Shown here: positions 1 through 9,483 of the stretch, one piece after another
Layout: each line of letters begins with the position of its first letter
Position numbering within the stretch: position 1 is the stretch's first letter
From: Caballeronia terrestris
GTDB lineage: Bacteria; Pseudomonadota; Gammaproteobacteria; Burkholderiales; Burkholderiaceae
Assembly (NCBI RefSeq): GCF_001544515.1
Contig: NZ_FCOL02000001.1
Span: 1-64,000 of the forward strand
Reading direction: 5' to 3'
DNA length: 64,000 nucleotides
Translations under genes and position numbers: made by a program
Notes under the pieces: generated by a model
The model's database searches: none
What the model was told of the DNA's origin: nothing
What the model saw: the letters and a program-made list of their open reading frames with translations, nothing else

Positions 1-1
1 C

Positions 2-28
2 AACTCCAACACGATCAACGTGTTCTGA
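2..28 (+). CDS. Possible 3' end of a preceding gene (partial)
   Basis: The first bases read in frame as NSNTINVF followed by TGA. The Asn-rich tail resembles the NVNVNQN stretch of the next gene, so this may be the end of a third paralogous peptide gene upstream of the window. Only eight residues are visible, so this is an inference from composition and position. Confidence 0.3.
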   Translation, partial: NSNTINVF

Positions 29-71
29 GCTGACTAAAACCATCCACACCATAAACGCAAGGAGCACCACC

Positions 72-341
72 ATGTCGTCAATCATGATCCAGGACCTCGC
101 CCACAGCAAGGAACTCGACCGTCACGCGATGTCGTCGGTTCACGGCGGCGCATCGCTCGCGCAAGGCGGCTTCGGCCCGTTCGCGAATGTCAACGTCAAC
201 GTCAACCAGAACATCCAGCAATTCCAGAATGTTCAGGTCAGCGCGCTGAACAACAGCATCATCGGACCGGGATTCGTCGCGCCGCGATTCGATGTCAGCC
301 CGCAGCAGTTCGCCGATGCGAGCGCCGCCATCCGGCTTTAA
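72..341 (+). CDS. Small protein with double-glycine leader-like N-terminus
   Basis: This 89-residue protein has an acidic N-terminal segment (IQDLAHSKELDRHAM) followed by SSVHGG at residues 21-26, where GG closes a leader-like region. The rest is rich in Asn, Gln, Phe and Val (NVNVNQN at 40-46), polar and without Cys. The next gene has the same N-terminal plan and a different tail. Double-glycine leaders are typically cut and exported by peptidase-containing ABC transporters, but no such transporter is in this window and I see no modification enzyme. A good ribosome-binding sequence (AAGGAG at 59-64) precedes the ATG. Function is unknown; an exported or self-associating peptide is only one possibility. 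The reading frame itself is well supported by its spacing and its paralogue. Confidence 0.7.
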   Translation: MSSIMIQDLAHSKELDRHAMSSVHGGASLAQGGFGPFANVNVNVNQNIQQFQNVQVSALNNSIIGPGFVAPRFDVSPQQFADASAAIRL

Positions 342-349
342 GAGCGCCT

Positions 350-380
350 GAGCGATGGACGCCGCGCGCGTCCATCGCTC
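350..380 (+). terminator. 13-bp hairpin after the first GG-leader gene
   Basis: GAGCGATGGACGC at 350-362 pairs perfectly with 368-380 across a 5-base loop, starting 9 bases after the stop codon. There is no run of T after it, so it may be a terminator or an mRNA-stabilising hairpin. Confidence 0.5.
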
Positions 381-387
381 CCTCGCA

Positions 388-442
388 TTGTGACCGGACG
401 TGGGGTCGCGCCGGTCACAATCGCGGACGGATTGCCTATACT
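388..442 (+). promoter_or_regulatory. Inverted repeat and possible -10 box upstream of second GG-leader gene
   Basis: TTGTGACCGG (388-397) and CCGGTCACAA (411-420) form a perfect 10-bp inverted repeat with a 13-base spacer. A TATACT hexamer lies at 437-442, about 85 bases before the ATG at 527. The arrangement fits an operator just upstream of a promoter, but no -35 box is clear. The arms contain TGTGA/TCACA, but the spacing is wrong for a CRP site. Confidence 0.35.
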
Positions 443-526
443 GGGTGCGTAAAGTGTCGACGTCCGTCCGCTTCGCCGCGTGACGCGCCGTCACGCGTTT
501 CGACTCCGTACCTTCAGGAAAAAGTC

Positions 527-745
527 ATGGCCGTCATCGTCATCAAGGATCTTGCGGACAGTCTGGTCCTCGACAGGGAAGCAATGACCGCAATCGTCGG
601 CGGTTCGAGAACGGGCGCGCATCCGGGATTTCGCGCCCGCCCGCACGCGAGCGGAAACCGGCTGTTCAATTACCCGGGTGTCTCCGTGCCGACAATCCAG
701 ACCGAGCGTCCCGGGCCGTTTCGAAAGAAACTGGTTTCGAAGTAA
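527..745 (+). CDS. Small basic protein with double-glycine leader-like N-terminus
   Basis: This is a 72-residue protein whose first 26 residues follow the same plan as the gene at 72: a short hydrophobic start (VIVIKDLADS), L-x-LDREAM, then AIVGG at residues 22-26. The remainder is basic and rich in Arg, Gly and Pro (GAHPGFRARP; C-terminal RKKLVSK), unlike the Asn/Gln-rich tail of its neighbour. A conserved leader with unrelated cargo is the pattern expected of peptides processed after GG. No exporter or maturation gene is visible nearby. AGGAAAAAG at 516-524 is a plausible ribosome-binding site. Function unknown. Confidence 0.65.
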   Translation: MAVIVIKDLADSLVLDREAMTAIVGGSRTGAHPGFRARPHASGNRLFNYPGVSVPTIQTERPGPFRKKLVSK

Positions 746-897
746 TCGTCAGTTAGTCACGCAGGACTGTGGCGGCGGGAGGAGCATCTGAAAGGATGCG
801 CCTTGAGCCGCCTTTTGGTGTTGGGGGTTTGGGCGGCTAGCGGCGACTCTGGCCGCGTTGATGGCTTTGGCGGCTTGCGGCTGTCGACCCGCGACCG

Positions 898-967
898 CGG
901 CTGGCGGCTGGCGGCTGGCGGCTGGCGGCTGGCGGCTGGCGGCTGGCGGCTGGCGGCTGGCGGCTGG
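898..967. repeat. Heptamer tandem array, ten copies of CGGCTGG
   Basis: Ten perfect head-to-tail copies of the 7-mer CGGCTGG occupy 898-967, followed by a partial eleventh copy. The unit is not a multiple of three, so copy-number change would shift any reading frame through it. It lies between two convergent genes, 127 bases beyond the stop of the helicase gene. Confidence 0.95.
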
Positions 968-990
968 CGGCTGCGACTGCGGCTTGGCGG

Positions 991-1032
991 CTGCGGCTGC
1001 GGCTGCGGCTGCGGCTGCGGCTGCGGCTGCGG
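991..1032. repeat. Hexamer tandem array, seven copies of CTGCGG
   Basis: Seven perfect copies of CTGCGG occupy 991-1032 and are bracketed by the same 10-mer, GGCTTGGCGG, at 981-990 and 1031-1040. The array follows the heptamer array after a 23-base transition, so the two probably arose by slippage from one GC-rich seed. Confidence 0.95.
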
Positions 1033-1093
1033 CTTGGCGGCCCGGGCCGAGTTCGCTGCGTTATCGCCGTTCGCACTTCGCCGCAGGCGCAAC

Positions 1094-4000
1094 TCAACGC
1101 GAAACCGACGCCTCCGCCACCCCCGCCAGCCCGCCGATCGACCGCGCGCTGCGCTTCACGAGCTTCGCCCGCACCGCTTCGCGCGCTTCGCTTTCGAGTT
1201 CCAGCAGATAGCGCGTCTTCCCCGCGACCACCGCGCCGACGGGCACGCCATCGCGGAACAGCACGCGATTTCCCGGCGGCGCGGGCACCTTCTCCCCCGG
1301 CAAAAGCGTGCCGACGAGATTCAGCGGATCGACGGCGCTCACCGCGACGAATGTCCCGTCGAGCGGACGCTTGCGCATCTCGCGCAGGAGCGGGACGGCT
1401 TCCGGAAGCGCGAACTGCTCGCCCGCGAGCCCCGCGACGAAGCGTCCGCCACGAATCTCGCCGCGCGCTTCCAGCCGATGAAATACCCGCAGCAAATCGC
1501 GCCACGGCGGCAGCCAGCCGGCTTCGCGTTCGAGCAGCCGCCAGAACACGACGCCGTAGCGGCGCAGCAGCACCATCGCCGCGTGTTCGACGGGGTCTGA
1601 AGCGGCTTCCGCGCCTTGAGGCTGAACACGCCGCAGCAGCGCCCAGCGCCCCGCATCGTCCATTCCGCCGATGAACATGCCGCCCCTTCGCGGCCGCCGG
1701 CTGAACGCGTTGCGCCTCGCCGCCGGCGCGAGCAGCGCGCGCAGGCCCGCGAAGCTGTCCGCGTTGACAAGCCCGAGCGCGACCAGTTCGCCAAGCGCCG
1801 TTTCCAGCTCGGTGCGCAAGAGGCGCGCGTCGGCGAGCAGTTGGTCGAAGAACATCGCGCCGTGGGTTTTCAGCGCGTCGTGGACGACTTGCGCCCGCGA
1901 CGACATCTCCGGCGCCTCGTCCGGCCGCATCAGCGCGCCCCACGCGGCGAGGTTGCGGCGCGGCAAGAGGACGATCGGCGTGCCGCGCACCGGGCCGCCC
2001 GCCGCGCGCGAGCGTCCGCCCGGCCGGCTCCAGACAATCTTCCCCGAGCGCGTGGCTTCGTCGAGCCAATAGCCTGAATAATCCGCGACGCGCGCCGGCA
2101 GGATTTCCTCCTCCCAAGCGACTGCGGGCGCCTCGAAACCTTCGAGTTGCTCGACGACCGACATCAGCGCGTCGCGACCTTCTGCGCGCGTATCGGCGGC
2201 GAGATGCTGCCATTCGAAGAGAAAGCGCATGAAAACCTGCCGCTCGACCGGTTCGATCTCGCGCCGCAGCCGCCGCACGGTGTATCGATGGATGCGCGCG
2301 AGCAGATGCCGCTCGCACCATTCGTCGCCGGTGGCGCCGGGTGAGAAGCGGCCGCGCATCACGTAGCCTTCCGCTTCGAGCCGCGTCAGCGCGAGCGCCA
2401 TGGACGATGCCGGCAGCGCCAGCGCCCGCGCGATCACCGGCACCGTCAGCGGGCCGAACCCCGAAAGCCGCGCGCGGACGATTTCGACCAAGGCGTCGTC
2501 CTCGGTCCATGCTTCGGTGAAACCGGCGGGCGGCGTGAGCGGCGGATGCATCGGCGCCTGCGGATAGACGGCGCGCATGCACATCAGGCGCTCGACCGGC
2601 ACCCACAGCGCGTCGTCTTGCGCGATCGAAAGACGCGTCGCGCGGCCCGACTGCGCGAGCGCGTCGAGCCACGCGGGCCAGCCGTCGTTCGCCTCTGCCT
2701 CGGCGGCGCTCACGCACGCGAGGCTCACCAGCGCTTCGTGCATCTCGTCCGGTCCGCGCACGGCGGGCCACGCCTCCTCGCGCACGCCGTCGATGGCGTC
2801 GGCGTCGAGCGCGCCGAGATCGTCCGCGGATTCGGGATCGCGGAAGCGCCGCGCGAGCACCGCCTGCGTACGGCGTTCTTCGAGCGGCGCATCGTCGAGA
2901 AAAGCGTACGGACGCGCCGACAAAATCTCCGCCGCGAGCGGCGACGGCGCCGGCAGGTCGCGGGTCACGAGCCGCACTTCGCCGCGCTCGATGCGGCGCA
3001 GCACCGCGAGCCATTGCTCGCTGTCCATCGCGTCATGCAGACAATCGTCGATGGTTTGCTCGACGAGCGGATGCTGCGGCACCTCGCGCTCGCCCACGAC
3101 GTTCTCCAGACACGCGACCTGATCCGGAAAGATCGTCGCGAGCAGGTCTTCGCTTTTCATGCGCTGCAACTGCGGCGCGACCTTGCGCCCGCCCGCGTAG
3201 CGCGGCAGCGCGAGCGCGTTGGTCGCATTCCAGCGCCAGCGCACGCCGAAGAGCGGCGCGTCGAGCAGCGCCTGGATCAAAACGTGTTCGGCGGTGTTCG
3301 AGCGCAGATAGCGCCACACTTCATCGAGTTCGAAGCTGTGCGCGCTCGTCAAGGACAAAACGATCGCGTCCTCGGTCGCCGCCGCCTGCAGTTCGAAGTT
3401 GAACGTGCGGCAAAACCGCTTGCGCAGCGCGAGGCCCCACGCGCGATTCACCCGGCTGCCGAACGGCGCGTGGATCACGAGCTGCGTGCCGCCGGATTCA
3501 TCGAAGAAGCGCTCCATCACGAGCGTGTCCTGCGTCGGGAGCACGGTCAGCGCCGCGCGAGCGCGCGCCAGATAGTCGACGATCTGCCGCGCGGCTTCGT
3601 CGTCGATGCCGGTTTCGAGCGCGAGCGCGCGGATTGCCGCGTGCGTGTCGTGCCGCGCGCCAAGCGAGGTGTCGATCTGCGCGCGCATCCGGGCGATCGC
3701 GTAGGAAAGCTCGTCGCTGCGGCCCGGCGCCTCGCCGAGCCAGAACGGGATGTTCGGCGGCTGGCCATTCGCGTTCTCCACGCGCACGCGCCCGCCTTCG
3801 ATCCGCTGAATCCGGTACGACGTATTGCCCAACTGAAAGATGTCTCCCGCGAGGCTTTCGACCGCGAAGTCCTCGTTGACCGTACCGATCTGCAGGCCCT
3901 GCGGCTCCAGCAGCACGGCAAAGTCGGCGTTGTCGGGAATCGCGCCGCCCGAGGTGACCGCCGTGAGCTTGCCGCCGCGCCGTCCGCGCAGCGTCCGGCT

Positions 4001-5443
4001 GACCGCGTCGCGATGCACATACGCGCCGCGCGGACCGTGGCGGCTCGTAAAGCCCTCGGCGAGCGTGCGCACGACGGCATCGAACTTCTCGCGCGCGAGC
4101 GTCGCGTACGGAAACGCGCGGCGAAAGCGTTCGTAGAGCGCGTCCTCGCTCCATTCGCGGCACGACACCTCCGCCGTGATCTGCTGCGCGAGCACGTCGA
4201 GCGGCGCGCGCGGGACGTGCAGCGCATCGAGTTCGCCGCGCCGCACGCAGTCGAGAAGCGCCGCGCATTCGATCAGATCGTCGCGCGAAGTCGGAAAAAG
4301 CCGCCCTTTCGGCATGCCGCCGACGTGATGCCCCGAGCGCCCGACGCGCTGCAAGAATCCGCCGATCGATCCCGGCGAGCCGATCTGGCAGACGAGTTCC
4401 ACATCGCCGATATCGATGCCGAGTTCCAGCGAAGCCGTCGCGATCAGCACGCGCAGTTCGCCGCGCTTGAGCCGCTGCTCCGCGTCCAGCCGATGCTCGC
4501 GCGCGAGACTGCCGTGGTGCGCCGCCACCGCGCTCTTGCCCAGGCGATCGGTCAGATGGCGCGCGGCGCGCTCAGCCATGCGCCGCGTGTTGACGAAGAC
4601 GAGCGTCGTGCGATGCTGCGCGACGAGGTCGGCGAGGCGGTCGTAGACGCGCTCCCACATGTCGTTCGACATGATCGCTTCGAGCGGCATCGGCGGGAGA
4701 TCGAGCGCGAGATCGCGCGCGCGGACGTGCCCGACATCGACGATTTCGCACGAATTGCCCACGCCCACGAGAAACTGCGCGACGAGTTCGATCGGCTTCT
4801 GCGTCGCGGACAAACCGATGCGCACCGGTGGTGCGGCGCAGAGCGCGTCGAGCCGTTCGAGACTCAGCGAAAGATGCGCGCCGCGCTTGGTGCCGGCCAC
4901 CGCGTGAATTTCGTCGACGATCACGGTGCGCGTCGTGGACAGCATCGCGCGGCCCGAATCGGAACCCAGCAGCACGTAGAGCGATTCCGGCGTCGTCACG
5001 AGAATATGCGGCGCGCGCTTGCGCACGGCGGCGCGCTCCTTTTGCGTGGTGTCGCCAGTGCGCACGGCGGCGCGGATTTCGAGTTCCGGCAGGCCGAGCT
5101 GCGCGAGTTCGCCCGAAATGCTCGCGAGCGGCTCCTGCAGGTTCACGCGGATATCGTTCGAGAGCGCCTTCAGAGGCGAAATGTAGAGGATGTGCGTCTC
5201 GTCGGGCAGCGCGCCGCCGCGCTCGATGCCTTCGCGCACGAGTTCGTCGATGGCGGCAAGGAACGCGGTCAGCGTCTTGCCGGAGCCGGTCGGCGCCGCG
5301 ACGAGCGTCGAGCGACGCGCGCGGATCAGCGGCCAGGCGCGCGCCTGCGCGCCGGTCGCGCCGGGAAACGTGCGGCCGAACCAGTTGACGACGGCGGGAT
5401 GAAAGCCCGCGAGCGCCTCGGCGAGTGGCGGATTGTCGGTCAT
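1094..5443 (-). CDS. lhr: Lhr-type large ATP-dependent helicase
   Basis: This 1449-residue superfamily 2 helicase carries a Walker A motif PTGSGKT at residues 51-57, a DEIH box near 180, SATQKP near 216 and a motif VI of QRVGRSGH type. The helicase core is followed by the long winged-helix and DEAD/H-associated region typical of Lhr. The length is close to E. coli Lhr (about 1500 residues), so this is the full-length form rather than Lhr-Core. Family members translocate on single-stranded DNA and unwind DNA or RNA-DNA duplexes, and are linked to DNA repair. It is transcribed alone, divergently from the phosphoketolase gene. The ATG at 5443 lacks a strong ribosome-binding site. Long frames on the opposite strand are shadows. 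Confidence 0.93.
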   Translation of the reverse strand: MTDNPPLAEALAGFHPAVVNWFGRTFPGATGAQARAWPLIRARRSTLVAAPTGSGKTLTAFLAAIDELVREGIERGGALPDETHILYISPLKALSNDIRVNLQEPLASISGELAQLGLPELEIRAAVRTGDTTQKERAAVRKRAPHILVTTPESLYVLLGSDSGRAMLSTTRTVIVDEIHAVAGTKRGAHLSLSLERLDALCAAPPVRIGLSATQKPIELVAQFLVGVGNSCEIVDVGHVRARDLALDLPPMPLEAIMSNDMWERVYDRLADLVAQHRTTLVFVNTRRMAERAARHLTDRLGKSAVAAHHGSLAREHRLDAEQRLKRGELRVLIATASLELGIDIGDVELVCQIGSPGSIGGFLQRVGRSGHHVGGMPKGRLFPTSRDDLIECAALLDCVRRGELDALHVPRAPLDVLAQQITAEVSCREWSEDALYERFRRAFPYATLAREKFDAVVRTLAEGFTSRHGPRGAYVHRDAVSRTLRGRRGGKLTAVTSGGAIPDNADFAVLLEPQGLQIGTVNEDFAVESLAGDIFQLGNTSYRIQRIEGGRVRVENANGQPPNIPFWLGEAPGRSDELSYAIARMRAQIDTSLGARHDTHAAIRALALETGIDDEAARQIVDYLARARAALTVLPTQDTLVMERFFDESGGTQLVIHAPFGSRVNRAWGLALRKRFCRTFNFELQAAATEDAIVLSLTSAHSFELDEVWRYLRSNTAEHVLIQALLDAPLFGVRWRWNATNALALPRYAGGRKVAPQLQRMKSEDLLATIFPDQVACLENVVGEREVPQHPLVEQTIDDCLHDAMDSEQWLAVLRRIERGEVRLVTRDLPAPSPLAAEILSARPYAFLDDAPLEERRTQAVLARRFRDPESADDLGALDADAIDGVREEAWPAVRGPDEMHEALVSLACVSAAEAEANDGWPAWLDALAQSGRATRLSIAQDDALWVPVERLMCMRAVYPQAPMHPPLTPPAGFTEAWTEDDALVEIVRARLSGFGPLTVPVIARALALPASSMALALTRLEAEGYVMRGRFSPGATGDEWCERHLLARIHRYTVRRLRREIEPVERQVFMRFLFEWQHLAADTRAEGRDALMSVVEQLEGFEAPAVAWEEEILPARVADYSGYWLDEATRSGKIVWSRPGGRSRAAGGPVRGTPIVLLPRRNLAAWGALMRPDEAPEMSSRAQVVHDALKTHGAMFFDQLLADARLLRTELETALGELVALGLVNADSFAGLRALLAPAARRNAFSRRPRRGGMFIGGMDDAGRWALLRRVQPQGAEAASDPVEHAAMVLLRRYGVVFWRLLEREAGWLPPWRDLLRVFHRLEARGEIRGGRFVAGLAGEQFALPEAVPLLREMRKRPLDGTFVAVSAVDPLNLVGTLLPGEKVPAPPGNRVLFRDGVPVGAVVAGKTRYLLELESEAREAVRAKLVKRSARSIGGLAGVAEASVSR

Positions 5444-5671
5444 GACTTATTTTAAGAGGCGGACGGAATTCGCGTGCGGCGGCATGCAGCTGTCTTGCGC
5501 GCTGTCATGAAACCGACGCGCCGTTTGAGCGATGCTGATGCGGCAAGGCCGCCGGCCATATCTGCAGAGGTGAGGCCGATGGGCACATAATCAACCGCAC
5601 ATTGAAGCCCAGGCGCCTTCCGTTTCCGAAGGCATGCGCAAGCGGCGATCCTCAACCCACAGGAGAGGCAA

Positions 5672-8053
5672 TTGAACGAAGACGCATCGCAAGGCCCGCT
5701 TTCCGCCGACGATTTCCGCAAGCTCGACGCCTACTGGCGCGCGTGCAACTACCTTTCGGTCGGCATGATCTATCTGCGCGCGAATCCGCTACTGCGCGAG
5801 CCACTCAAGCCTGAGCACATCAAGCGGCGCCTGCTCGGCCACTGGGGATCGGACCCCGGACAATCGTTCACGTGGGTCCATCTGAACCGCCTGATCATCC
5901 GTGACGATCTAAACGTCATGTTCGTCTCCGGCCCCGGTCACGGCGCGCCCGCGACGCTTTCGAATTCGTATCTCGAAGGCTATTACTCCGAGGTCTATCC
6001 CGACCGCAGCGACGACGAAGCGGGCATGCTCAGGCTCTTCCGGCTCTTTTCATCGCCGGGCGGGATCGGCTCGCACTGCACGCCCGAAACGCCCGGCTCG
6101 ATTCACGAAGGCGGCGAGTTGGGCTACAGCCTCTCGCATGCGTTCGGCGCCGCGTTCGACAACCCGGACCTGATCGTCACGACGATGGTCGGCGACGGCG
6201 AAGCGGAAACCGGACCGCTCGCCACGTCCTGGCATTCGAACAAGTTCCTGAACCCGGTACAGGACGGCGCCGTGCTGCCGATCCTGCATCTGAACGGCTA
6301 CAAGATCGCCAATCCGACGATCCTCGCTCGCATCCCGCATGAGGAACTGGAAGCGCTCTTCGTCGGCTACGGATACAAGCCGTATTTCGTCGAAGGGCAC
6401 GATCCGCAAGAGATGCATCAGAAGATGGCTGCGACGCTGGAACGATGCATCGGCGAGATACGAGCGATCCAGCAGCATGCGCGCGCGAACAACGACACGA
6501 CGCGTCCGCGCTGGCCGATGATCGTGCTGCGCTCGCCGAAAGGCTGGACGGGGCCGAAGGAAGTCGACGGCCACAAGGTCGAGGACTTCTGGCGCTCGCA
6601 TCAGGTGCCGGTGCTCGATCCGGCGACCAATCGCAAGAGCCTGCAGATGCTCGAAAGCTGGATGCGCAGCTACAAGCCCGAAGAACTTTTCGATGCCGAT
6701 GGCCGGTTGATCGGCGAACTTCGCGAGATCGCGCCCAAAGGCGAGCGCCGCATCAGCGCAAATCCGCACGCGAACGGCGGGCGTCTGCGTCGCGCGCTGC
6801 ATCTGCCGGACATCCGCGACTACGCGTTCGACGTGAAAGGCCCGGCCACGACGTATCAATCGCCGACCGCGGTGCTCGCGACGTTCCTGCGCGACGTGAT
6901 CCGCAACAACATGACGAACTTCAAGCTCTTCGGCCCCGACGAGACCGCGAGCAACAAGCTCGACGGTGTGTACGAGGCGTCGGGCAAACGCTGGATCGCG
7001 GAGACGAAGCCCGAAGACAGTGACGGCGGCGCGCTCGCGCCCGACGGCCGCGTGATGGAGATGCTCTCCGAGCACACGCTGGAGGGCTGGTTCGAAGGCT
7101 ACGTTTTAACCGGCCGACATGGCCTCTTCGCGACCTACGAAGCGTTCGTGCATGTGATCGATTCGATGTTCAACCAGCATGCGAAGTGGCTCGAAAAAGC
7201 GAAGAAGGAACTCGACTGGCGCGCGCCGATTCCATCGATCAACCTGCTGATCACGTCGCTCGTGTGGCGGCAGGATCACAACGGCTTCACGCATCAGGAC
7301 CCGGGCTTTCTCGATGTCGTGACGAACAAGAGTCCCGAGGTGGTGCGTATTTACTTGCCGCCCGATGCGAACTGCTTGTTGAGCGTGGCCGATCACTGCC
7401 TGCGCTCGCAGGACTACGTGAACGTGATCGTCGCGGACAAGCAGCCGCATCTGCAATACCTCAACATGCAGGACGCGATCGTGCATTGCACGAAGGGCAT
7501 CGGCATCTGGGACTGGGCATCGACCGATGAAGGCCACGAGCCGGATGTCGTGATGGCCTGCGCCGGCGACATCGCGACGATGGAATCGCTCGCCGCCGTC
7601 GAGATGCTGAAGCAGCAGTTCCCTGATCTGAAGATCCGCTTCGTGAACGTGGTCGATATCTTCCGTCTGATGCCCGATACCGACCATCCGCACGGTCTTT
7701 CAGAGCGCGATTTCGATTCGCTCTTCACGCGCGACAAACCGGTCATCTTCAACTTCCACTCGTATCCGACGCTCGTTCACAAGCTCACGTACAACCGCAC
7801 GAATCACGAGAACATCCACGTTCACGGCTATCGCGAGCGGGGCAACATCAACACGCCGTTCGAACTCGCGATCATCAACGGCGTGGACCGCTATACGCTC
7901 GCCATCGACGTGATCGATCGCGTGCCGCGTCTGCGGGATACCGGCGCGCACGCGAAGAACTGGCTGCACGATCAGGTGATCGAGAGCGTGGGCTATGCGC
8001 ATGCGGAAGGCATCGATCGCGATGAGATTCGGGATTGGACGTGGAAGGCGTGA
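5672..8053 (+). CDS. xfp: Xylulose-5-phosphate/fructose-6-phosphate phosphoketolase
   Basis: The 793-residue product is a thiamine-diphosphate enzyme that uses phosphate to cleave xylulose 5-phosphate (or fructose 6-phosphate) to acetyl phosphate and glyceraldehyde 3-phosphate (or erythrose 4-phosphate). Family signatures are clear: GHWGSDPGQ from residue 56, SGPGHG at 86-91, the ThDP-binding GDGEAETGP near 174-182 and LNGYKIANP at 207-215. Length is normal for the family. Translation probably starts at TTG 5672, because AGGAG lies at 5661-5665 and no ATG fits. There is no adjacent acetate kinase or phosphotransacetylase, so acetyl phosphate must be used by genes elsewhere. It is monocistronic and convergent with the next MFS gene. 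Confidence 0.96.
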   Translation: MNEDASQGPLSADDFRKLDAYWRACNYLSVGMIYLRANPLLREPLKPEHIKRRLLGHWGSDPGQSFTWVHLNRLIIRDDLNVMFVSGPGHGAPATLSNSYLEGYYSEVYPDRSDDEAGMLRLFRLFSSPGGIGSHCTPETPGSIHEGGELGYSLSHAFGAAFDNPDLIVTTMVGDGEAETGPLATSWHSNKFLNPVQDGAVLPILHLNGYKIANPTILARIPHEELEALFVGYGYKPYFVEGHDPQEMHQKMAATLERCIGEIRAIQQHARANNDTTRPRWPMIVLRSPKGWTGPKEVDGHKVEDFWRSHQVPVLDPATNRKSLQMLESWMRSYKPEELFDADGRLIGELREIAPKGERRISANPHANGGRLRRALHLPDIRDYAFDVKGPATTYQSPTAVLATFLRDVIRNNMTNFKLFGPDETASNKLDGVYEASGKRWIAETKPEDSDGGALAPDGRVMEMLSEHTLEGWFEGYVLTGRHGLFATYEAFVHVIDSMFNQHAKWLEKAKKELDWRAPIPSINLLITSLVWRQDHNGFTHQDPGFLDVVTNKSPEVVRIYLPPDANCLLSVADHCLRSQDYVNVIVADKQPHLQYLNMQDAIVHCTKGIGIWDWASTDEGHEPDVVMACAGDIATMESLAAVEMLKQQFPDLKIRFVNVVDIFRLMPDTDHPHGLSERDFDSLFTRDKPVIFNFHSYPTLVHKLTYNRTNHENIHVHGYRERGNINTPFELAIINGVDRYTLAIDVIDRVPRLRDTGAHAKNWLHDQVIESVGYAHAEGIDRDEIRDWTWKA

Positions 8054-8055
8054 CG

Positions 8056-8074
8056 CCCCGCATCTCGCGCGGGG
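8056..8074. terminator. GC-rich hairpin between convergent genes
   Basis: CCCCGC (8056-8061) pairs with GCGGGG (8069-8074) just past the phosphoketolase stop. Only a weak T-rich stretch follows, so termination is likely but not certain. Confidence 0.35.
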
Positions 8075-8083
8075 GGTCTTCGA

Positions 8084-9415
8084 TTACTCCGCGCGCTCTT
8101 TCTGCCTGAGCGATTCCGGCAAGCCGAACATCAGGATCAGCGCGCACACCACGCTCATGCAACCGATCGCATAGAGCGCGGGTGTCGTGCTGCCCGTGAG
8201 GTCGCGGATGCGTCCCACCATCACCGGACTCACGATGCCGCCGAGCTGCCCGAGCGTGTTGATCAACGCGATACCGCCCGCAGCGCCCGCGCCCGTCAGG
8301 AGCTTCGGCGGCAACGCCCAGAACGCCGGGATCGCTGCAACGACACCCGCGCCCATCACACCCAGCGCGACGATGAGCAGTGTCGTCTGCTTGTCGAACA
8401 GGCCGGCTGCGAAGAATCCAACCGCCGCCATCAGCAACAGACCGCACACGAACTTGCGGCGTTCACCGGAGTTATCCGACATGCGGCCGACCACGACCAT
8501 GCAAATCGCCCCGCACACGTACGGCACGGCGGTAAGAAGACCGATGATCGTCGGATTGTTCGTGCCTGCGGCGCGGATCAAATGCGGCGCCCAGAAGTTG
8601 AGCCCATACGACGCAACCTGAATCAGGAAGTAGATCAATCCGAGCGTCAGAAAGCCAGGCGTCTTGATCGCGCCGAAGAGCGAATGCCCGCCGGGCGCCG
8701 GCTTGCTTTGCGAAGCAATCTGGCTCTTCAAAAACGTCTTCTCCGAAGCACTGAGCCAGCCCGCATCCTCGATGCGATCCTTGAGCACCTTCAGCACGAG
8801 AATCCCGAGCGCCACGCAAGGCAAGCCGCCGAGGAGAAAGAGCCAGTGCCATCCCGGCATGCCGAGCACACCGTTCATGTGCCCGAGCACGAGACCCGAC
8901 AGCGGCGCGCCAACCAGCCCCGAGAACGCCGACGCGAGAAACAGGAGCGACGTGATGCGCCCGCGATAGCTCGCCGGGAACCACAGCGTGAGGTAATACA
9001 GCACGCCGGGTGCGAAGCCCGCCTCCATCGCGCCGATGATGAAACGCAGCCCGTAGAACTGCCATTCGTTATTGACGAAGACCATCATCGTCGTGGCGAG
9101 TCCCCACGAAATCATGATGCGCGCGATCCACTTGCGCGCGCCGACCTTGTAGAGCATCAGGTTGCTTGGAACCTCGAAGAGCACGTAGCCGATCACGAAG
9201 AGACTCGCGCCGAGTCCATAGGCGGTATCGCTGAAACCGAGATCGCTTTGCAGCTGGAACTTCGCGAAGCTGATGTTGATGCGGTCGAAGAACGCAAACA
9301 GATAGCAAAGCATGATGAGCGGCATCAGCCGCCACGCCACCTTGCGGATGATGTCGGCCGTGTTCTCCTTGGCTGACGGATGACTTGCCGCCGATACTGC
9401 GCCCAGATCGCTCAT
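8084..9415 (-). CDS. MFS transporter, anion:cation symporter type
   Basis: The 443-residue protein has about 12 hydrophobic segments. Its N-terminal half has the DRINISFAK and EVPSN signatures of the anion:cation symporter group, which includes tartrate, phthalate and glucarate importers. It is the last gene of a minus-strand set with an HMG-CoA-lyase-type enzyme and a CoA transferase, so it probably imports the acid those enzymes consume. The start at 9415 (reading MSDLGAV) has GGAGACG just upstream in the transcript. The LysR gene at 11733-12653 is the likely regulator. The exact substrate cannot be read from sequence. It resembles the MFS gene at 42973 in topology, but the two belong to different cassettes. 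Confidence 0.9.
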   Translation of the reverse strand: MSDLGAVSAASHPSAKENTADIIRKVAWRLMPLIMLCYLFAFFDRINISFAKFQLQSDLGFSDTAYGLGASLFVIGYVLFEVPSNLMLYKVGARKWIARIMISWGLATTMMVFVNNEWQFYGLRFIIGAMEAGFAPGVLYYLTLWFPASYRGRITSLLFLASAFSGLVGAPLSGLVLGHMNGVLGMPGWHWLFLLGGLPCVALGILVLKVLKDRIEDAGWLSASEKTFLKSQIASQSKPAPGGHSLFGAIKTPGFLTLGLIYFLIQVASYGLNFWAPHLIRAAGTNNPTIIGLLTAVPYVCGAICMVVVGRMSDNSGERRKFVCGLLLMAAVGFFAAGLFDKQTTLLIVALGVMGAGVVAAIPAFWALPPKLLTGAGAAGGIALINTLGQLGGIVSPVMVGRIRDLTGSTTPALYAIGCMSVVCALILMFGLPESLRQKERAE

Positions 9416-9483
9416 GATCGTCTCCACGCCGGACTGGCCTTGAGCCGTCCGGTCGAATGTGTGTTGATGAGGTTTGAAAAATG

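Larger units (their letters stand above)
746..1093. other. Intergenic gap: hairpin and tandem repeats
   Basis: The gap separates the second GG-leader gene from the 3' end of the convergent helicase gene. It holds a compound hairpin (about 770-812: outer GGCGGC/GCCGCC arms and inner GCATC/GATGC at 784-788/795-799) followed by TTTTGG, which could end the peptide transcript, and then the tandem repeats listed separately. I see no convincing gene; open frames across the repeats are compositional artefacts. Confidence 0.6.

Noticed and set aside
388-420. CRP binding site (TGTGA...TCACA)
   Set aside because: The arms are separated by 17 bases between TGTGA and TCACA, not 6; the arrangement is a plain inverted repeat.
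898-1032. CRISPR array or protein repeat region
   Set aside because: Units are 6 or 7 bases with no spacers; frames through them encode only WRLAAG-type repetition that depends on slippage.
837-3014. Open frame of 725 codons on the minus strand overlapping the helicase 3' part
   Set aside because: Low-complexity Arg/Ala/Gly protein that runs through the tandem repeats; it lacks any domain and shares DNA with a real gene in another frame.
2546-5455. Open frame of 969 codons on the plus strand, opposite the helicase gene
   Set aside because: It is antisense to a convincing helicase with all motifs; its Arg/Ala/His-rich composition is that of a high-GC shadow.
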